49,964 nucleotides of DNA. Origin: an uncultured Pelagibacteraceae bacterium. Its GTDB lineage: Bacteria > Pseudomonadota > Alphaproteobacteria > Pelagibacterales > Pelagibacteraceae. This document shows positions 35,875-46,526 of this stretch, in pieces. The stretch lies in contig CABXUR010000006.1 of the NCBI GenBank assembly GCA_902515485.1, positions 1-49,964 of the forward strand, in the 5' to 3' direction. The translations under genes and the position numbers were made by a program. The notes beneath the pieces were generated by a model. The model did not search any database. It saw nothing but the letters and a program-made list of their open reading frames with translations, and had not been told where the DNA came from. Each line of letters opens with the position of its first letter. The first letter of the stretch is position 1.

Positions 35875-36822
35875 ATGAAAAATAATTTACATGTTTTCTT
35901 AGGTGCAACTGTAGCTGATGCTGCGGCTAGACCTCTACATTGGGTTTATAATCAGAAAAAACTATTAACTTATATTAAAGGAAAGAAAGATTTTACTTTT
36001 TTAAAAAAAAATAAAAGTCCTTTTTACAAAATTAAAACTGGAAAAGTATCAGGCTATAATGAAGTTGGTCAAGTTATGTTTAGAACATTAGTTGAGGGAC
36101 ATGAAAATATAGAAGAAAGATTTAAAAAGAATATCACTAAAAACTTTGGTCCAGGAAGTGTATATTGGAAGAACCTTAATCTTAGAGCTAAATATAGAAA
36201 AGTTAAAGATTGGCGTGGTATTATTAAAGGACCTTGGATACATCAAAATATTATTGAAACAGTTAAAAACATTAAGGCTAAAAAGAAATTTACAGGTGGT
36301 ATAAAAGTAAATGAGTCTGATGGTTACTGTGCTGCTCTACCCTATTTTTTATATGGTTATGATTTTAATAGTTTAAAAAAAATTATCTCAACAATTACAG
36401 TTTCAAAAATAAGCCTTAAGTATGCTTTGGCTAAGTTTAATCTGATAGATTTGGCTCTTAAAGGTTCTAAGGATCCTATAAATGACTTTTCAAAAAAGTT
36501 TAAAAAAAATTCATACTTTAAGAGTGTTGTTGATGACATTGAAAGAGTGAAAAGACTAAAATCAAAACCTCACGTAATAGTGGTTAAAAAATTAGGAATG
36601 GCGTGCAGCTATCCTGGGACTTTTAATAGTTCAATTCACTCAATTATTAATTCAACAAATTATAAAGGTGCAATTTTAAGAACAATTAAGGCTGGAGGGT
36701 GTAATTGTTCCAGAGTTAATTTCATTGGAGCTTATTTTGCAGCTTTAAAAGGAGTAGATACTATTCCTAAATCATGGATAAAAAAAACTGACTCAGCTAA
36801 AAAGATATTAAATCAAAAATAG
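35875..36822 (+). CDS. ADP-ribosylglycohydrolase / J1-crystallin-like protein
   Basis: 315 residues. The N-terminal GATVADAAARPLHWVYN (about 10-26) matches the first motif of the ADP-ribosylglycohydrolase (ARH) superfamily, in the J1-crystallin-like version; SDGYCAALPY near 147 and the later GAILRTIKAGGCNCSRVNFIGAYFAALKG (split about 262-290) with IPKSWI resemble the metal-binding second half. The usual GD of the first motif is AD and the second-site Asp pair is not obvious (NCSR in its place), so metal binding and catalysis are uncertain. It follows the SDR by 5 nt, suggesting co-expression. Confidence 0.78.
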   Translation: MKNNLHVFLGATVADAAARPLHWVYNQKKLLTYIKGKKDFTFLKKNKSPFYKIKTGKVSGYNEVGQVMFRTLVEGHENIEERFKKNITKNFGPGSVYWKNLNLRAKYRKVKDWRGIIKGPWIHQNIIETVKNIKAKKKFTGGIKVNESDGYCAALPYFLYGYDFNSLKKIISTITVSKISLKYALAKFNLIDLALKGSKDPINDFSKKFKKNSYFKSVVDDIERVKRLKSKPHVIVVKKLGMACSYPGTFNSSIHSIINSTNYKGAILRTIKAGGCNCSRVNFIGAYFAALKGVDTIPKSWIKKTDSAKKILNQK

Positions 36823-36824
36823 AA

Positions 36825-37478
36825 TTACTTAGTTAATTCCATTATTTCGTTAGACTCAAATGTATTTTTTTGTAAATCCTCATTTGCAACTTTTATCATT
36901 GACCTTGCAACAATTTCCGAATGAATTGGCTTCATTTTTTTTAAAGGTCCTAATAATAAAGGGGATATAAGTTTAAATATAAAAATACCAATTTTCTCTC
37001 CAACTCTCTTTTCCTCTCTGTCACCTAGCAAAAATGACGGCCTCATAACTCCAAGCTTTGGAAAATTAAGTTTTTTTAATTCTTCTTCAACTTCTCCCTT
37101 GAATTTTAAATAATCTCCTGAACTTTTAGGATCTGCATAACCAGATGAAACAAAAACAAATGAATTTACAAAGTTTGATTTCGCTATTTGAGCAATTTGT
37201 TTTGGAACTTCGAGTTCTACTCTCTTGTATTCATTTTTATCTGGAGAATTTTTCTTAGTAGTGCCCATGCAAAAAAAACAGTCATCCCCTTTAATATCTT
37301 CTCTATGATTTTCTAAATTATTAAAATCTGTTTGAATAATTTCAATTTTTGGATCATTTAAATCTATTGCTGTACGAACAAATAACTTAATCTTAGAATA
37401 ATTGTTATTGCCAATTAATTGATTTAAGAGATGACCTCCAACTAACCCGGATGCACCAAATATTAGAGCTGTTTTCAC
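36825..37478 (-). CDS. NAD(P)-binding oxidoreductase-like protein (HTATIP2/NmrA-type)
   Basis: 217 residues with the N-terminal Rossmann motif LIFGASGLVGGHLLNQL, DDCFFCMGTTKK, and MRPSFLLGDREEKRVGEKIG near 144-163, the pattern of atypical SDRs of the HTATIP2/YbjT group. These proteins bind NAD(P) but most have no proven reaction. It ends 2 nt from the convergent ARH-like gene and lies downstream of the methyltransferase-like gene on the same strand. Confidence 0.82.
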   Translation of the reverse strand: MKTALIFGASGLVGGHLLNQLIGNNNYSKIKLFVRTAIDLNDPKIEIIQTDFNNLENHREDIKGDDCFFCMGTTKKNSPDKNEYKRVELEVPKQIAQIAKSNFVNSFVFVSSGYADPKSSGDYLKFKGEVEEELKKLNFPKLGVMRPSFLLGDREEKRVGEKIGIFIFKLISPLLLGPLKKMKPIHSEIVARSMIKVANEDLQKNTFESNEIMELTK

Positions 37479-37491
37479 TAGTTCATAAAAT

Positions 37492-38508
37492 TTAATTGTC
37501 AGTATAAAGATTTGTTATCTTAATGAAGGCATTGTTCACATTTTTTTCTATGTTAATATTACAAATCTCATACTTAAAATCTTTGTCGGCTTTATTATAG
37601 GGATATTCTGAAAATCTTAAATACTCTAGATTAGAATTATAAATCATTTTTTTTTCAACTCTGTTAACATTATAAAAAATATTATTTTTTTTCAAACAAC
37701 TTCTCAAACAAGTAAAATATTTTTTTATTTCTACATAATTCATTTCGCCTAGTGATGCAGTATTCACAGCAATGTCAAAATAATTATTGGGTAGAAGGTT
37801 AGTATTTTCCGTGTCAAGAAAGACAAACTCAGCATCAATTTTTTGATACTCATTGTTTATCTCATTAGGCAGTAGATATGTTGAGTTTGGAAAATTTGTA
37901 ATTATATTCATAAAACAAAAAGGTATGTTTTGAGCTAAATCTACGGAGAATATTTGCTTTACCTTTGAGTGGTTTTTAATAATTGTCATTAAATCACCAC
38001 TACCTGGACCAATCTCTAAATAATTTAGAATATCTCGATCTTTGATTATATTATAAATCTCATTAAAGTGCCAAAATGAACTAAACTTCTTGATATTGTA
38101 AATGTAATTTTTTTTATAAAACATATTTCCAGTATGAAAAAATGATTTATTTTTTGGCCAATGTTTATCAAAATGTCTAATATCACAAAAACCAACACCA
38201 CGATAATTTCCAACAAGATTGGAGATAAATTTTTTAACTAAAGTAATGTAGCTCGAATACTTTTCATAAGGATTAAGTTTGGTAAATTTTAATTTGTAAA
38301 AATTATCAAAACCACTAGGTTTATTACTCAATATTACCCTGTCATTCTCAAACGACAAGAGTTGCAAGTTATTTCTTTTATCCCAATGATCTGATTTATT
38401 AATTATTTTAGCTGATTTACAATAATTTTCTAGTCTTTTTAAATTTTCTGGGCTTAATTTGATTGAAAATTTATCTTTGGATATTTTTTTTAAAATTTTT
38501 TTTATCAT
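37492..38508 (-). CDS. SAM-dependent methyltransferase-like protein (putative sugar O-methyltransferase type)
   Basis: About 338 residues from an ATG at 38508; a GTG at 38544 would extend it into the end of the aminotransferase gene. A class I methyltransferase fold is shown by NYLEIGPGSGDLMTIIKNH (motif I), FSVDLAQNIPF (motif II) and DIAVNTASLGEMNYVEIKKYF (post-motif region), followed by NNIFYNVNRVEKK. The arrangement, with a long N-terminal region and GxGSGD followed by a Leu/Asn-rich tail, resembles putative sugar O-methyltransferases. The substrate is not identifiable. Confidence 0.72.
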   Translation of the reverse strand: MIKKILKKISKDKFSIKLSPENLKRLENYCKSAKIINKSDHWDKRNNLQLLSFENDRVILSNKPSGFDNFYKLKFTKLNPYEKYSSYITLVKKFISNLVGNYRGVGFCDIRHFDKHWPKNKSFFHTGNMFYKKNYIYNIKKFSSFWHFNEIYNIIKDRDILNYLEIGPGSGDLMTIIKNHSKVKQIFSVDLAQNIPFCFMNIITNFPNSTYLLPNEINNEYQKIDAEFVFLDTENTNLLPNNYFDIAVNTASLGEMNYVEIKKYFTCLRSCLKKNNIFYNVNRVEKKMIYNSNLEYLRFSEYPYNKADKDFKYEICNINIEKNVNNAFIKITNLYTDN

Positions 38509-38527
38509 TAATTCAACTTTTTGTTTT

Positions 38528-39727
<1,200 letters not shown>

Positions 39728-39750
39728 TTAATCTAATAGTTTTATAAATA

Positions 39751-41919
39751 ATGCAGAACACTTATCAAGATCTAATTACAGCTGTGCAGAATAAAAATCC
39801 TGCAATAAGCCCAAAACTAGAGGGTGGTAAAAGGTTTCAAATGAAAACCGAATTTAAGCCTGCTGGTGATCAACCTGAAGCAATTAAACAATTGGTAAAT
39901 GGTGCTAATAAAGAACAGCTTAGTCAAGTTTTACTTGGTGTTACAGGCTCTGGAAAAACTTTTACGATGGCAAAAGTTATTGAAAAAACTAATAGACCAG
40001 CATTAATTTTAGCTCCCAATAAAACATTAGCAGCTCAACTTTATGGAGAGATGAAATCTTTCTTTCCTGATAATGCAGTTGAATATTTTGTATCTTACTA
40101 TGATTATTACACTCCCGAAGCTTACGTTCCACGTTCAGATACCTATATTGAAAAAGAAGCATCAATTAATGAGCAAATTGATCGAATGCGTCACTCAGCT
40201 ACAAGATCATTACTTGAAAGAGATGATGTAGTTATTGTATCAAGTGTATCTTGTATTTATGGTCTAGGTTCTGTCGAAGCTTACAGTAAGATGACCTTAA
40301 GCTTAAAAACTAATTATGATTATAACAGAGAAGAATTAATTAAATCTTTAGTAGCTCTTCAATATAAAAGAAATGATCAAAATTTTTATCGTGGAACTTT
40401 TAGAGCTCGTGGTGAATATTTAGAAATTTTTCCATCACATTTAGAGGACCGAGCTTGGAGATTAAGTTTATTTGGAGATAAATTGGAAAAAATTGAAGAA
40501 TTTGATCCACTTACAGGAGATTTAGTAAATGAACTTAATGTAATTAAAGTTTATGCGAATAGCCACTACATCACTCCTAAACCAACTGTAGAACAAGCAA
40601 TAATTAAAATAAAAAGAGAGCTTGAAGTAACTTTAAAAAAATTTAAAGAGCAAAATAAGTTACTTGAAGCGCAAAGGTTAGAGGAAAGAACAAAATTTGA
40701 TTTAGAAATGATCGAAGCAACTGGCTCATGTGCTGGAATTGAAAATTACTCAAGATTTTTATCAGGTAGAAAACCTGGAGAACCACCTCCTACTCTATTT
40801 GAATACTTTCCAGATAACACTCTTATTTTTGTTGATGAATGTCATGTGACTGTTCCTCAATTAAATGGAATGTATAAAGGTGATAGATCAAGAAAAAGCA
40901 ATCTTGCAGAGTATGGTTTTAGGCTACCTTCATGTATGGATAATCGTCCTCTTAAATTTGAAGAATGGGATGCGATGAGAACTCAAACAGTTTTTGTATC
41001 AGCTACGCCTGGTCCTTGGGAGTTAAAACAAACAAAAAACAAATTTGTTGAACAGGTAATTAGGCCTACCGGATTGATTGATCCTCCAGTTGAAATTAGA
41101 CCTGCTAAAAACCAAGTAGATGACCTAATGCATGAGTGCTTAAAAGTAATTGATAATAATTACAGAGTGCTGGTAACCACTTTAACTAAAAAGATGGCTG
41201 AAGACCTGACAGAATACCTTCATGAAAACGGTATTAAAGTAAGATATATGCACTCAGACATAGACACTTTAGAGCGTATTGAGATTATGAGAGACCTAAG
41301 ACTTGGAGTATTTGATGTTTTAGTTGGTATTAATCTTTTAAGAGAAGGTCTTGATATACCTGAATGTGCATTAGTTGGGATTTTAGATGCTGATAAAGAA
41401 GGATTTTTAAGATCTGAAACTTCTTTAATTCAAACAATTGGAAGAGCAGCAAGAAACTTAGATGGAAAAGTTATTCTTTATGCCGATAAAAAAACTAAGA
41501 GTATTAAGAACGCAATTAAAGAAACTGACAGAAGACGAACCATTCAAGTTGCCTATAACAAAAAACATAAGATTGATGCAAAAACGATAAAGAAAGAAAT
41601 TGGAGATGTGCTTGAAAGTGTTTACGAAAAAGATTACGTAAAAGTTGGTACTGATGAAAATATTGGAGGTAATCTTAAAAAACACTTAAAAAGTCTTAAT
41701 AAGAGAATGAAAGAAGCTGCAACCAACCTTGAGTTTGAAGAAGCAGCTAAAATAAGAGATGAAATTAGAAAATTAGAGGCTTCTGAATTAGAAATTACTT
41801 TAAATCCAAAGGTAAAAAAATATAGTTCAAAAAATAAAATGTATCCAAAAGGTAGATCAACTATGGGTTTGCCTGGTACAAGAGCACAAAAAGGAAAAAA
41901 GAAATGGAAAAAAATTTAA
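39751..41919 (+). CDS. uvrB: Excinuclease ABC subunit B (UvrB)
   Basis: The DNA-damage-verifying helicase of nucleotide excision repair. The 722-residue protein has Walker [11 protein letters not shown] near 63-72, the beta-hairpin region [17 protein letters not shown], Walker B/motif II as DECH (362-365) where DESH is usual, helicase motifs [13 protein letters not shown] and QTIGRAARN, and the C-terminal UVR motif [15 protein letters not shown] that contacts UvrC. Residues 1-30 precede the usual N-terminus, and a second in-frame Met at 31 ([15 protein letters not shown]) could be the real start. The basic tail after 690 is short. Confidence 0.96.
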   Translation: MQNTYQDLITAVQNKNPAISPKLEGGKRFQMKTEFKPAGDQPEAIKQLVNGANKEQLSQVLLGVTGSGKTFTMAKVIEKTNRPALILAPNKTLAAQLYGEMKSFFPDNAVEYFVSYYDYYTPEAYVPRSDTYIEKEASINEQIDRMRHSATRSLLERDDVVIVSSVSCIYGLGSVEAYSKMTLSLKTNYDYNREELIKSLVALQYKRNDQNFYRGTFRARGEYLEIFPSHLEDRAWRLSLFGDKLEKIEEFDPLTGDLVNELNVIKVYANSHYITPKPTVEQAIIKIKRELEVTLKKFKEQNKLLEAQRLEERTKFDLEMIEATGSCAGIENYSRFLSGRKPGEPPPTLFEYFPDNTLIFVDECHVTVPQLNGMYKGDRSRKSNLAEYGFRLPSCMDNRPLKFEEWDAMRTQTVFVSATPGPWELKQTKNKFVEQVIRPTGLIDPPVEIRPAKNQVDDLMHECLKVIDNNYRVLVTTLTKKMAEDLTEYLHENGIKVRYMHSDIDTLERIEIMRDLRLGVFDVLVGINLLREGLDIPECALVGILDADKEGFLRSETSLIQTIGRAARNLDGKVILYADKKTKSIKNAIKETDRRRTIQVAYNKKHKIDAKTIKKEIGDVLESVYEKDYVKVGTDENIGGNLKKHLKSLNKRMKEAATNLEFEEAAKIRDEIRKLEASELEITLNPKVKKYSSKNKMYPKGRSTMGLPGTRAQKGKKKWKKI

Positions 41920-41934
41920 TAACCTAATTATTTT

Positions 41935-42681
41935 ATGAAAAAAATAATTATAACTGGTGGGGCTACAAGAATAGGTGCAGCTATTGCAAGAAAATTATCT
42001 GGTCAAAAAAAAGAAATATTAATCCATTATAATAAATCCAAATTAAAAGCAGAGGCTTTAAAAAAAGAATTAGAAAAGAATGGTACTAAAATTTACTTGG
42101 TTAAAGGAGATTTAAGCAAAGAAACTGATGTAAATAAGATAGTCAAGTTTGCAAAATCTAAATTAAAATATTTTGATTGCTTGATTAATAACGCATCCCT
42201 TTTTGAAAATGATAAATTAGAAAATTTTACAACTGATAGTTGGGGAAAACACTTAAGAACAAATTTAAGAACACCAGCACTACTATCCAAAGAATTTGCA
42301 AAAAACATTAAGGGCAAGAATAACAATATTATTAATATTATTGATCAAAGGGTTTTTAAGCTTACTCCTTATTTTTTTTCTTACACAATAAGTAAAACTG
42401 GTCTTTATACTTTAACCAAAACAAGTGCTATGAGTTTAGCTCCAAATATAAGAGTGAATGGAATAGCCCCAGGTCCAACAATAAAAAATAAAAGACAAAG
42501 TAATAAACACTTTAAAAAACAGTATTTAGCAACTCCATTGAAAAAACAAGTAGATGTTAATGAAATTTGTAATGCTGTTGACTTCTTTATTAAAAACAGT
42601 TCTATTACTGGACAAGTTTTAGCAATTGATAGTGGTCAAAATTTAAACTGGCAGACACCAGATGTGATAGGTAAAGAATGA
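41935..42681 (+). CDS. Pteridine-reductase-like short-chain dehydrogenase (FolM/PTR1 type)
   Basis: 248 residues. The cofactor motif TGGATRIG has Arg in place of the usual GIG pattern, as in FolM and PTR1, suggesting NADPH. NNASLF is the NNAG site. The active site fits pteridine reductase: Asp137 (NIIDQR), Tyr150 and Lys154 (YTISK) with the same 13- and 4-residue spacing as PTR1 Asp181/Tyr194/Lys198. The likely role is reduction of dihydropterin, dihydrofolate or dihydromonapterin. folB lies two genes downstream in the same run, which supports a pterin role. The stop overlaps the next start (ATGA). Confidence 0.78.
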   Translation: MKKIIITGGATRIGAAIARKLSGQKKEILIHYNKSKLKAEALKKELEKNGTKIYLVKGDLSKETDVNKIVKFAKSKLKYFDCLINNASLFENDKLENFTTDSWGKHLRTNLRTPALLSKEFAKNIKGKNNNIINIIDQRVFKLTPYFFSYTISKTGLYTLTKTSAMSLAPNIRVNGIAPGPTIKNKRQSNKHFKKQYLATPLKKQVDVNEICNAVDFFIKNSSITGQVLAIDSGQNLNWQTPDVIGKE

Positions 42682-43688
42682 AAAAAATTTTATTTATCTC
42701 AACCCTAATAGTTTTATTATCTACGGTTTCTTATGCCCGAGAATGTAAGACTGGAGACATAAAGGGTGACGCTTTTATCTTTAGTGATGGAAAAAAAATA
42801 AAAGTTATTAAAGGAACTGATATTCCGGATCCTTTTAATAAAATCATTATGATTTTTAACAAAGGAGGATGGAAAGTTGATCAAAAATGGGGTGAATGTA
42901 AAGATCATGTTCCTAAACAATTAGGTCAAATATCTGGAACAAAGATAAAAGGTAAAGAATTGGTCTTAATGTTAAATGGCAGATTACATAAAGCAGGTGG
43001 TTCTGATGGTCATAAATGTGGCTGGAAATTCAAAGGAGCTTTTCATCAACCTTGGTATGATTGTTTAATGGAAGACTGGGGTATTCCAAAAAGAGCAGAT
43101 GTAAACAAAGAACTAATTGACGAATTAGTATTAAAGGGAACTCCTAGAAATCAAATTTTTATGTCAGGTTTATCTTGTGGTGGAATTGATACTTTGAGAC
43201 ATAAAGGACTTCACTCAGAGGATTTCAATGCAACAATTGCTTTTATGCCAAATTGTTGGGATAGAAGACCCGATACTCCTCTTCGAAAAATGCAAATTGA
43301 TGAATTAAAAAGTTTTGAAAGAATTGACGCATTAGTTTTTCACAGTCCTGTAGATGGTGAAGGAGATTGGAGAAGCAATAGTGTTTGGATGAAAAAAGAT
43401 TTGGGAAATATTCCTGGTATACAATGGATCGATACTCCTGGTCATACGGGGAAAGATATTGTTGTTAATGGAAAAAAGTGTGGAATTAAAGATAAGATGA
43501 AAGGTGGATGGGAAGAAGCTTGGCCTGAAGGAAAGGAAAAACTTACAAGTGAAAAAAAATTCATTAAAGTTGATAAGAAATTATATAAAGAAATGAAAAA
43601 AAAAGGTGCAGGGCATTACTTAGTTTCATATTCATGTTTTAATTATTACCATCCAAAAATAATAAAATTTATTGAGTCTAGAATTTAA
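42678..43688 (+). CDS. Secreted, Cys-rich alpha/beta-hydrolase-like protein
   Basis: 336 residues with a signal peptide (MKKILFISTLIVLLSTVSYA, then RECK). The mature part has eight Cys (23, 74, 114, 129, 167, 193, 268, 320), which could form four disulfides in the periplasm. A nucleophile elbow MSGLSCGG with Ser166, an Asp candidate at 226 (HSPVDGEGD) and a His candidate at 313 (GAGHYL) fit an alpha/beta-hydrolase triad. I do not recognise the exact family. It sits inside a DNA-repair and folate gene run with an ATGA overlap to the SDR and 3 nt before folB, so it is co-transcribed but functionally out of place. Confidence 0.65.
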   Translation: MKKILFISTLIVLLSTVSYARECKTGDIKGDAFIFSDGKKIKVIKGTDIPDPFNKIIMIFNKGGWKVDQKWGECKDHVPKQLGQISGTKIKGKELVLMLNGRLHKAGGSDGHKCGWKFKGAFHQPWYDCLMEDWGIPKRADVNKELIDELVLKGTPRNQIFMSGLSCGGIDTLRHKGLHSEDFNATIAFMPNCWDRRPDTPLRKMQIDELKSFERIDALVFHSPVDGEGDWRSNSVWMKKDLGNIPGIQWIDTPGHTGKDIVVNGKKCGIKDKMKGGWEEAWPEGKEKLTSEKKFIKVDKKLYKEMKKKGAGHYLVSYSCFNYYHPKIIKFIESRI

Positions 43689-43691
43689 ATT

Positions 43692-44117
43692 ATGAAAAAG
43701 AATAATTTTAAAATTATTAAAATAGATAAAAATAAAAGTTTATTTAATTATGAAAAAAAGATTCTTATTAAAGAATTAACATTAGATTTAAAACTTGGTT
43801 ATTATGACTTTGAAAAAGAAAAACCTCAAAAAGTAAAATTTAACCTTGAGATTGATTATGAAGATAAAAAACCAACAAGCGACAAAGATATCAAATCTAT
43901 TGTAAATTATGGACAAGTTGTAAAGCTAATTAAAAAACTTACCAAAAATAAGCATTACAATTTTTTAGAAACGCTTGCAGAGGATGTTTTTGATGTTTTG
44001 TTTAAAGATAAGAGAATTGGCAAAATATTGCTTCAAATCGAAAAGTTAGAAATATTGAAAGATTGTACCTCGGTTGGTATTCAAATTACCAAAAAAAGAA
44101 GTCATGAAAAGCTCTGA
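43692..44117 (+). CDS. folB: Dihydroneopterin aldolase (FolB)-like protein
   Basis: 141 residues. After an N-terminal extension of about 20 residues, the FolB fold is recognisable: [31 protein letters not shown] (split 24-54; LGxYxxEkxxxQxv), [13 protein letters not shown], the catalytic-region Glu in [12 protein letters not shown], and the C-terminal [19 protein letters not shown]. FolB cleaves dihydroneopterin to the hydroxymethyl-dihydropterin used for folate. It overlaps uvrC. The usual LGVxxxE is replaced by LGYYDFE, which keeps the Glu. Confidence 0.82.
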   Translation: MKKNNFKIIKIDKNKSLFNYEKKILIKELTLDLKLGYYDFEKEKPQKVKFNLEIDYEDKKPTSDKDIKSIVNYGQVVKLIKKLTKNKHYNFLETLAEDVFDVLFKDKRIGKILLQIEKLEILKDCTSVGIQITKKRSHEKL

Positions 44118-45939
44118 ACTTGGAAAAGAAGTAATTAAAAAAGAACTTCCTCTAATTCCTAAAAGCCCTGGCGTTTATAGAATGCTCAATCATAAAGATG
44201 ATATTCTTTATGTTGGAAAAGCTAAAAACCTTCCAAATAGGCTAAAAAGCTATGTAGCAGAGAAAAATCATATCATTCGAACAGAAAGAATGTTGTCTCA
44301 AACATTCAAAATTGAGATCACAACTACCGCTAATGAGAGTGAAGCCTTACTTTTAGAGGCTAATCTAATCAAAAAACATAAACCAAAATTTAATATTTTA
44401 CTTAAAGACGATAAGTCATTTCCATTTATATTTATTGGGGAAAAAGAACAATGGCCAAGGGTCATGAAGCATAGGGGTAAAAAAGAAAAAGAAGGATTTT
44501 ACTTTGGTCCTTTTGCTTCAGCAGGTACTGCTAATTGGACTATTAAAATGCTTCAAAAAATATTTCATTTAAGAGTTTGTGATGACGGAACTTTTAAAAA
44601 TAGAAAAAGACCATGTATTCTCTATCAAATTAAAAGATGTTCTGGTCCTTGCGTAGGTTACATTGATAAATCTGATTATAGAAAAATAGTGGATCAAGCT
44701 ATTCAATTTGTATCTGGTAAATCAAGAGATATACAAAAAAATCTTTCAAATGAAATGGAAGCTGCCAGTGACGAGCTTGATTTTGAAAAAGCTTCAATTT
44801 TAAGAGATAGAATAAAATCTTTAAATATAATTCAATCTTCACAAAGAATTAATGAAGCAAATCTAGTTGATGCAGATGTTATTGCTGCATATAAAGAATC
44901 TGGTAAAGCTTGTATTCAGGTATTTTTTTATAGATCAAAACAAAATTGGGGAAACCAAGCTTATTTTCCAAAACATGATCCTGATCAAAGTATTTCTGAA
45001 ATTATGTCCTCTTTTTTAATGCAATTTTATGAAAATAAAACTGTTCCAAAATTAGTTATTATAAATAGTGATATCAAAGATAAAAAATTAATTGAAGAAA
45101 CTCTAAGTAAAAAAGAACGTAATACCATTTCTATCAATACAGCTAAAAAAGGGACTAAAGCAAAAGTCATTGCTATGGCTGAAAAAAATGCAAAAGAGTC
45201 GTTAAATAGAAAGCTTTATGAAACAAACAATAACAAAAATTTATTTGAGGGTGTTGCTAAAAAATTTGATCTAAAAAATATTATCAACTTAGTAGAAGTT
45301 TATGACAACAGTCATATTTCAGGAACTAACAGTGTAGGTGCAATGGTTACATTTGGAAATGAAGGTTTTATTAAAAAGAGATATAGAAAATTTGATATTA
45401 AAACAAAAGGTGCAGAACAAGATGACTTTGCAATGCTTAAAGAGGTTTTGGCCAGAAGATTTAAAAGAGCAATTTTAGAAAAGGGTAATTATTTAACATT
45501 GCCAGACTTAATATTAATAGATGGAGGTAAAGGACAGTATTCTTCTGCTAAAGAAGTATTAAATGAACTTGGTTTATATGATCTTCCAATGATCGCTATT
45601 GCAAAAGGTAAAATACGAAGCAGTGGTGATGAAACTTTTTTTTATAATGGCAAAAGTTATAAATTTGAAAAAAATGATCCAACTCTTTTCTTTATGCAAA
45701 GACTTAGAGATGAGGCTCATAGATTTGCAATTACTTCACATAGAGCCAAACGAGCTAAAGGACTATCAAAGTCATTGCTGGATCAGATCGATGGTATAGG
45801 AGCTATTAGAAAAAGGGCGTTATTAAACCATTTTGGATCAGCTCGTGCCGTTGAGTCAGCTAGTTTAGATGAGATAAAATCTGTAGAAGGTGTAGAAGAA
45901 AAAGTAGCAAAAAAGATATATAACTTTTTTCACGAATAA
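44104..45939 (+). CDS. uvrC: Excinuclease ABC subunit C (UvrC)
   Basis: The dual endonuclease of nucleotide excision repair. From the ATG at 44104 (14 nt inside folB) it has 611 residues; a longer frame from 44074 lies wholly within folB and is less likely. Domains: GIY-YIG nuclease ([19 protein letters not shown] near 19-37), a Cys-rich stretch with [19 protein letters not shown] motif ([18 protein letters not shown]), RNase H-like second nuclease with [19 protein letters not shown] and [10 protein letters not shown], and two C-terminal helix-hairpin-helix motifs ([30 protein letters not shown]). Confidence 0.95.
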   Translation: MKSSELGKEVIKKELPLIPKSPGVYRMLNHKDDILYVGKAKNLPNRLKSYVAEKNHIIRTERMLSQTFKIEITTTANESEALLLEANLIKKHKPKFNILLKDDKSFPFIFIGEKEQWPRVMKHRGKKEKEGFYFGPFASAGTANWTIKMLQKIFHLRVCDDGTFKNRKRPCILYQIKRCSGPCVGYIDKSDYRKIVDQAIQFVSGKSRDIQKNLSNEMEAASDELDFEKASILRDRIKSLNIIQSSQRINEANLVDADVIAAYKESGKACIQVFFYRSKQNWGNQAYFPKHDPDQSISEIMSSFLMQFYENKTVPKLVIINSDIKDKKLIEETLSKKERNTISINTAKKGTKAKVIAMAEKNAKESLNRKLYETNNNKNLFEGVAKKFDLKNIINLVEVYDNSHISGTNSVGAMVTFGNEGFIKKRYRKFDIKTKGAEQDDFAMLKEVLARRFKRAILEKGNYLTLPDLILIDGGKGQYSSAKEVLNELGLYDLPMIAIAKGKIRSSGDETFFYNGKSYKFEKNDPTLFFMQRLRDEAHRFAITSHRAKRAKGLSKSLLDQIDGIGAIRKRALLNHFGSARAVESASLDEIKSVEGVEEKVAKKIYNFFHE

Positions 45940-45941
45940 TT

Positions 45942-46526
45942 ATGCTAAAAAAAATTCCTAATATACTTACAATTGGAAGGATTATTATTGTTCCTTTTTT
46001 TGTTTTAGCATTTTATCTACCAGGTTTTTATGGAGATTTAACAGCCCTAATTTTATTTGTAATAGCATCATTCACTGATTTTTTAGATGGAATGCTAGCT
46101 AGAATGCTTGGAGAAGAGTCTAAGCTTGGAGAACTTTTAGACCCTATAGCAGATAAAATTATAGTTGCTACTGCATTAATTCTTTTAGTCATGGATGGTA
46201 CAATTAGACATTACGAAGTTATCGCAGCAATTATCATTTTAACCAGAGAGATTTTAATTTCAGGACTTAGAGAATTTTTAGCTAAAGGCAAAATTAAGTT
46301 ACCTGTTTCAAATCTTGCTAAATTAAAAACTGTCTTACAGATGGTTTCTATTGCTTTGTTATTGTCAGGAGATACGGGAAATAAGATAATTAACTTCCAA
46401 AATTACAATGCACAAACAATTGGAATTATTTTATTATGGCTTTCAGCGTTTTTAACGCTTTTTACTGGTTATGATTATATGCGTAAAGGAATTGATCATG
46501 CCATGTCAGAGGATAATAAGGATTAA
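45942..46526 (+). CDS. pgsA: CDP-diacylglycerol--glycerol-3-phosphate 3-phosphatidyltransferase (PgsA)
   Basis: PgsA makes phosphatidylglycerol phosphate in the inner membrane. The 194-residue protein carries the full CDP-alcohol phosphotransferase signature: Asp46, Asp49-Gly50, Ala53-Arg54, Gly63, Asp67 and Asp71 in DFLDGMLARMLGEESKLGEL and the following DPIADK. About five hydrophobic segments. The N-terminus MLKKIPNILTIGRIIIVPFF is typical. It starts 3 nt after uvrC, a pairing (uvrC-pgsA) common in proteobacteria. Its stop and the ilvE stop share the palindrome TTAA. Confidence 0.94.
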   Translation: MLKKIPNILTIGRIIIVPFFVLAFYLPGFYGDLTALILFVIASFTDFLDGMLARMLGEESKLGELLDPIADKIIVATALILLVMDGTIRHYEVIAAIIILTREILISGLREFLAKGKIKLPVSNLAKLKTVLQMVSIALLLSGDTGNKIINFQNYNAQTIGIILLWLSAFLTLFTGYDYMRKGIDHAMSEDNKD

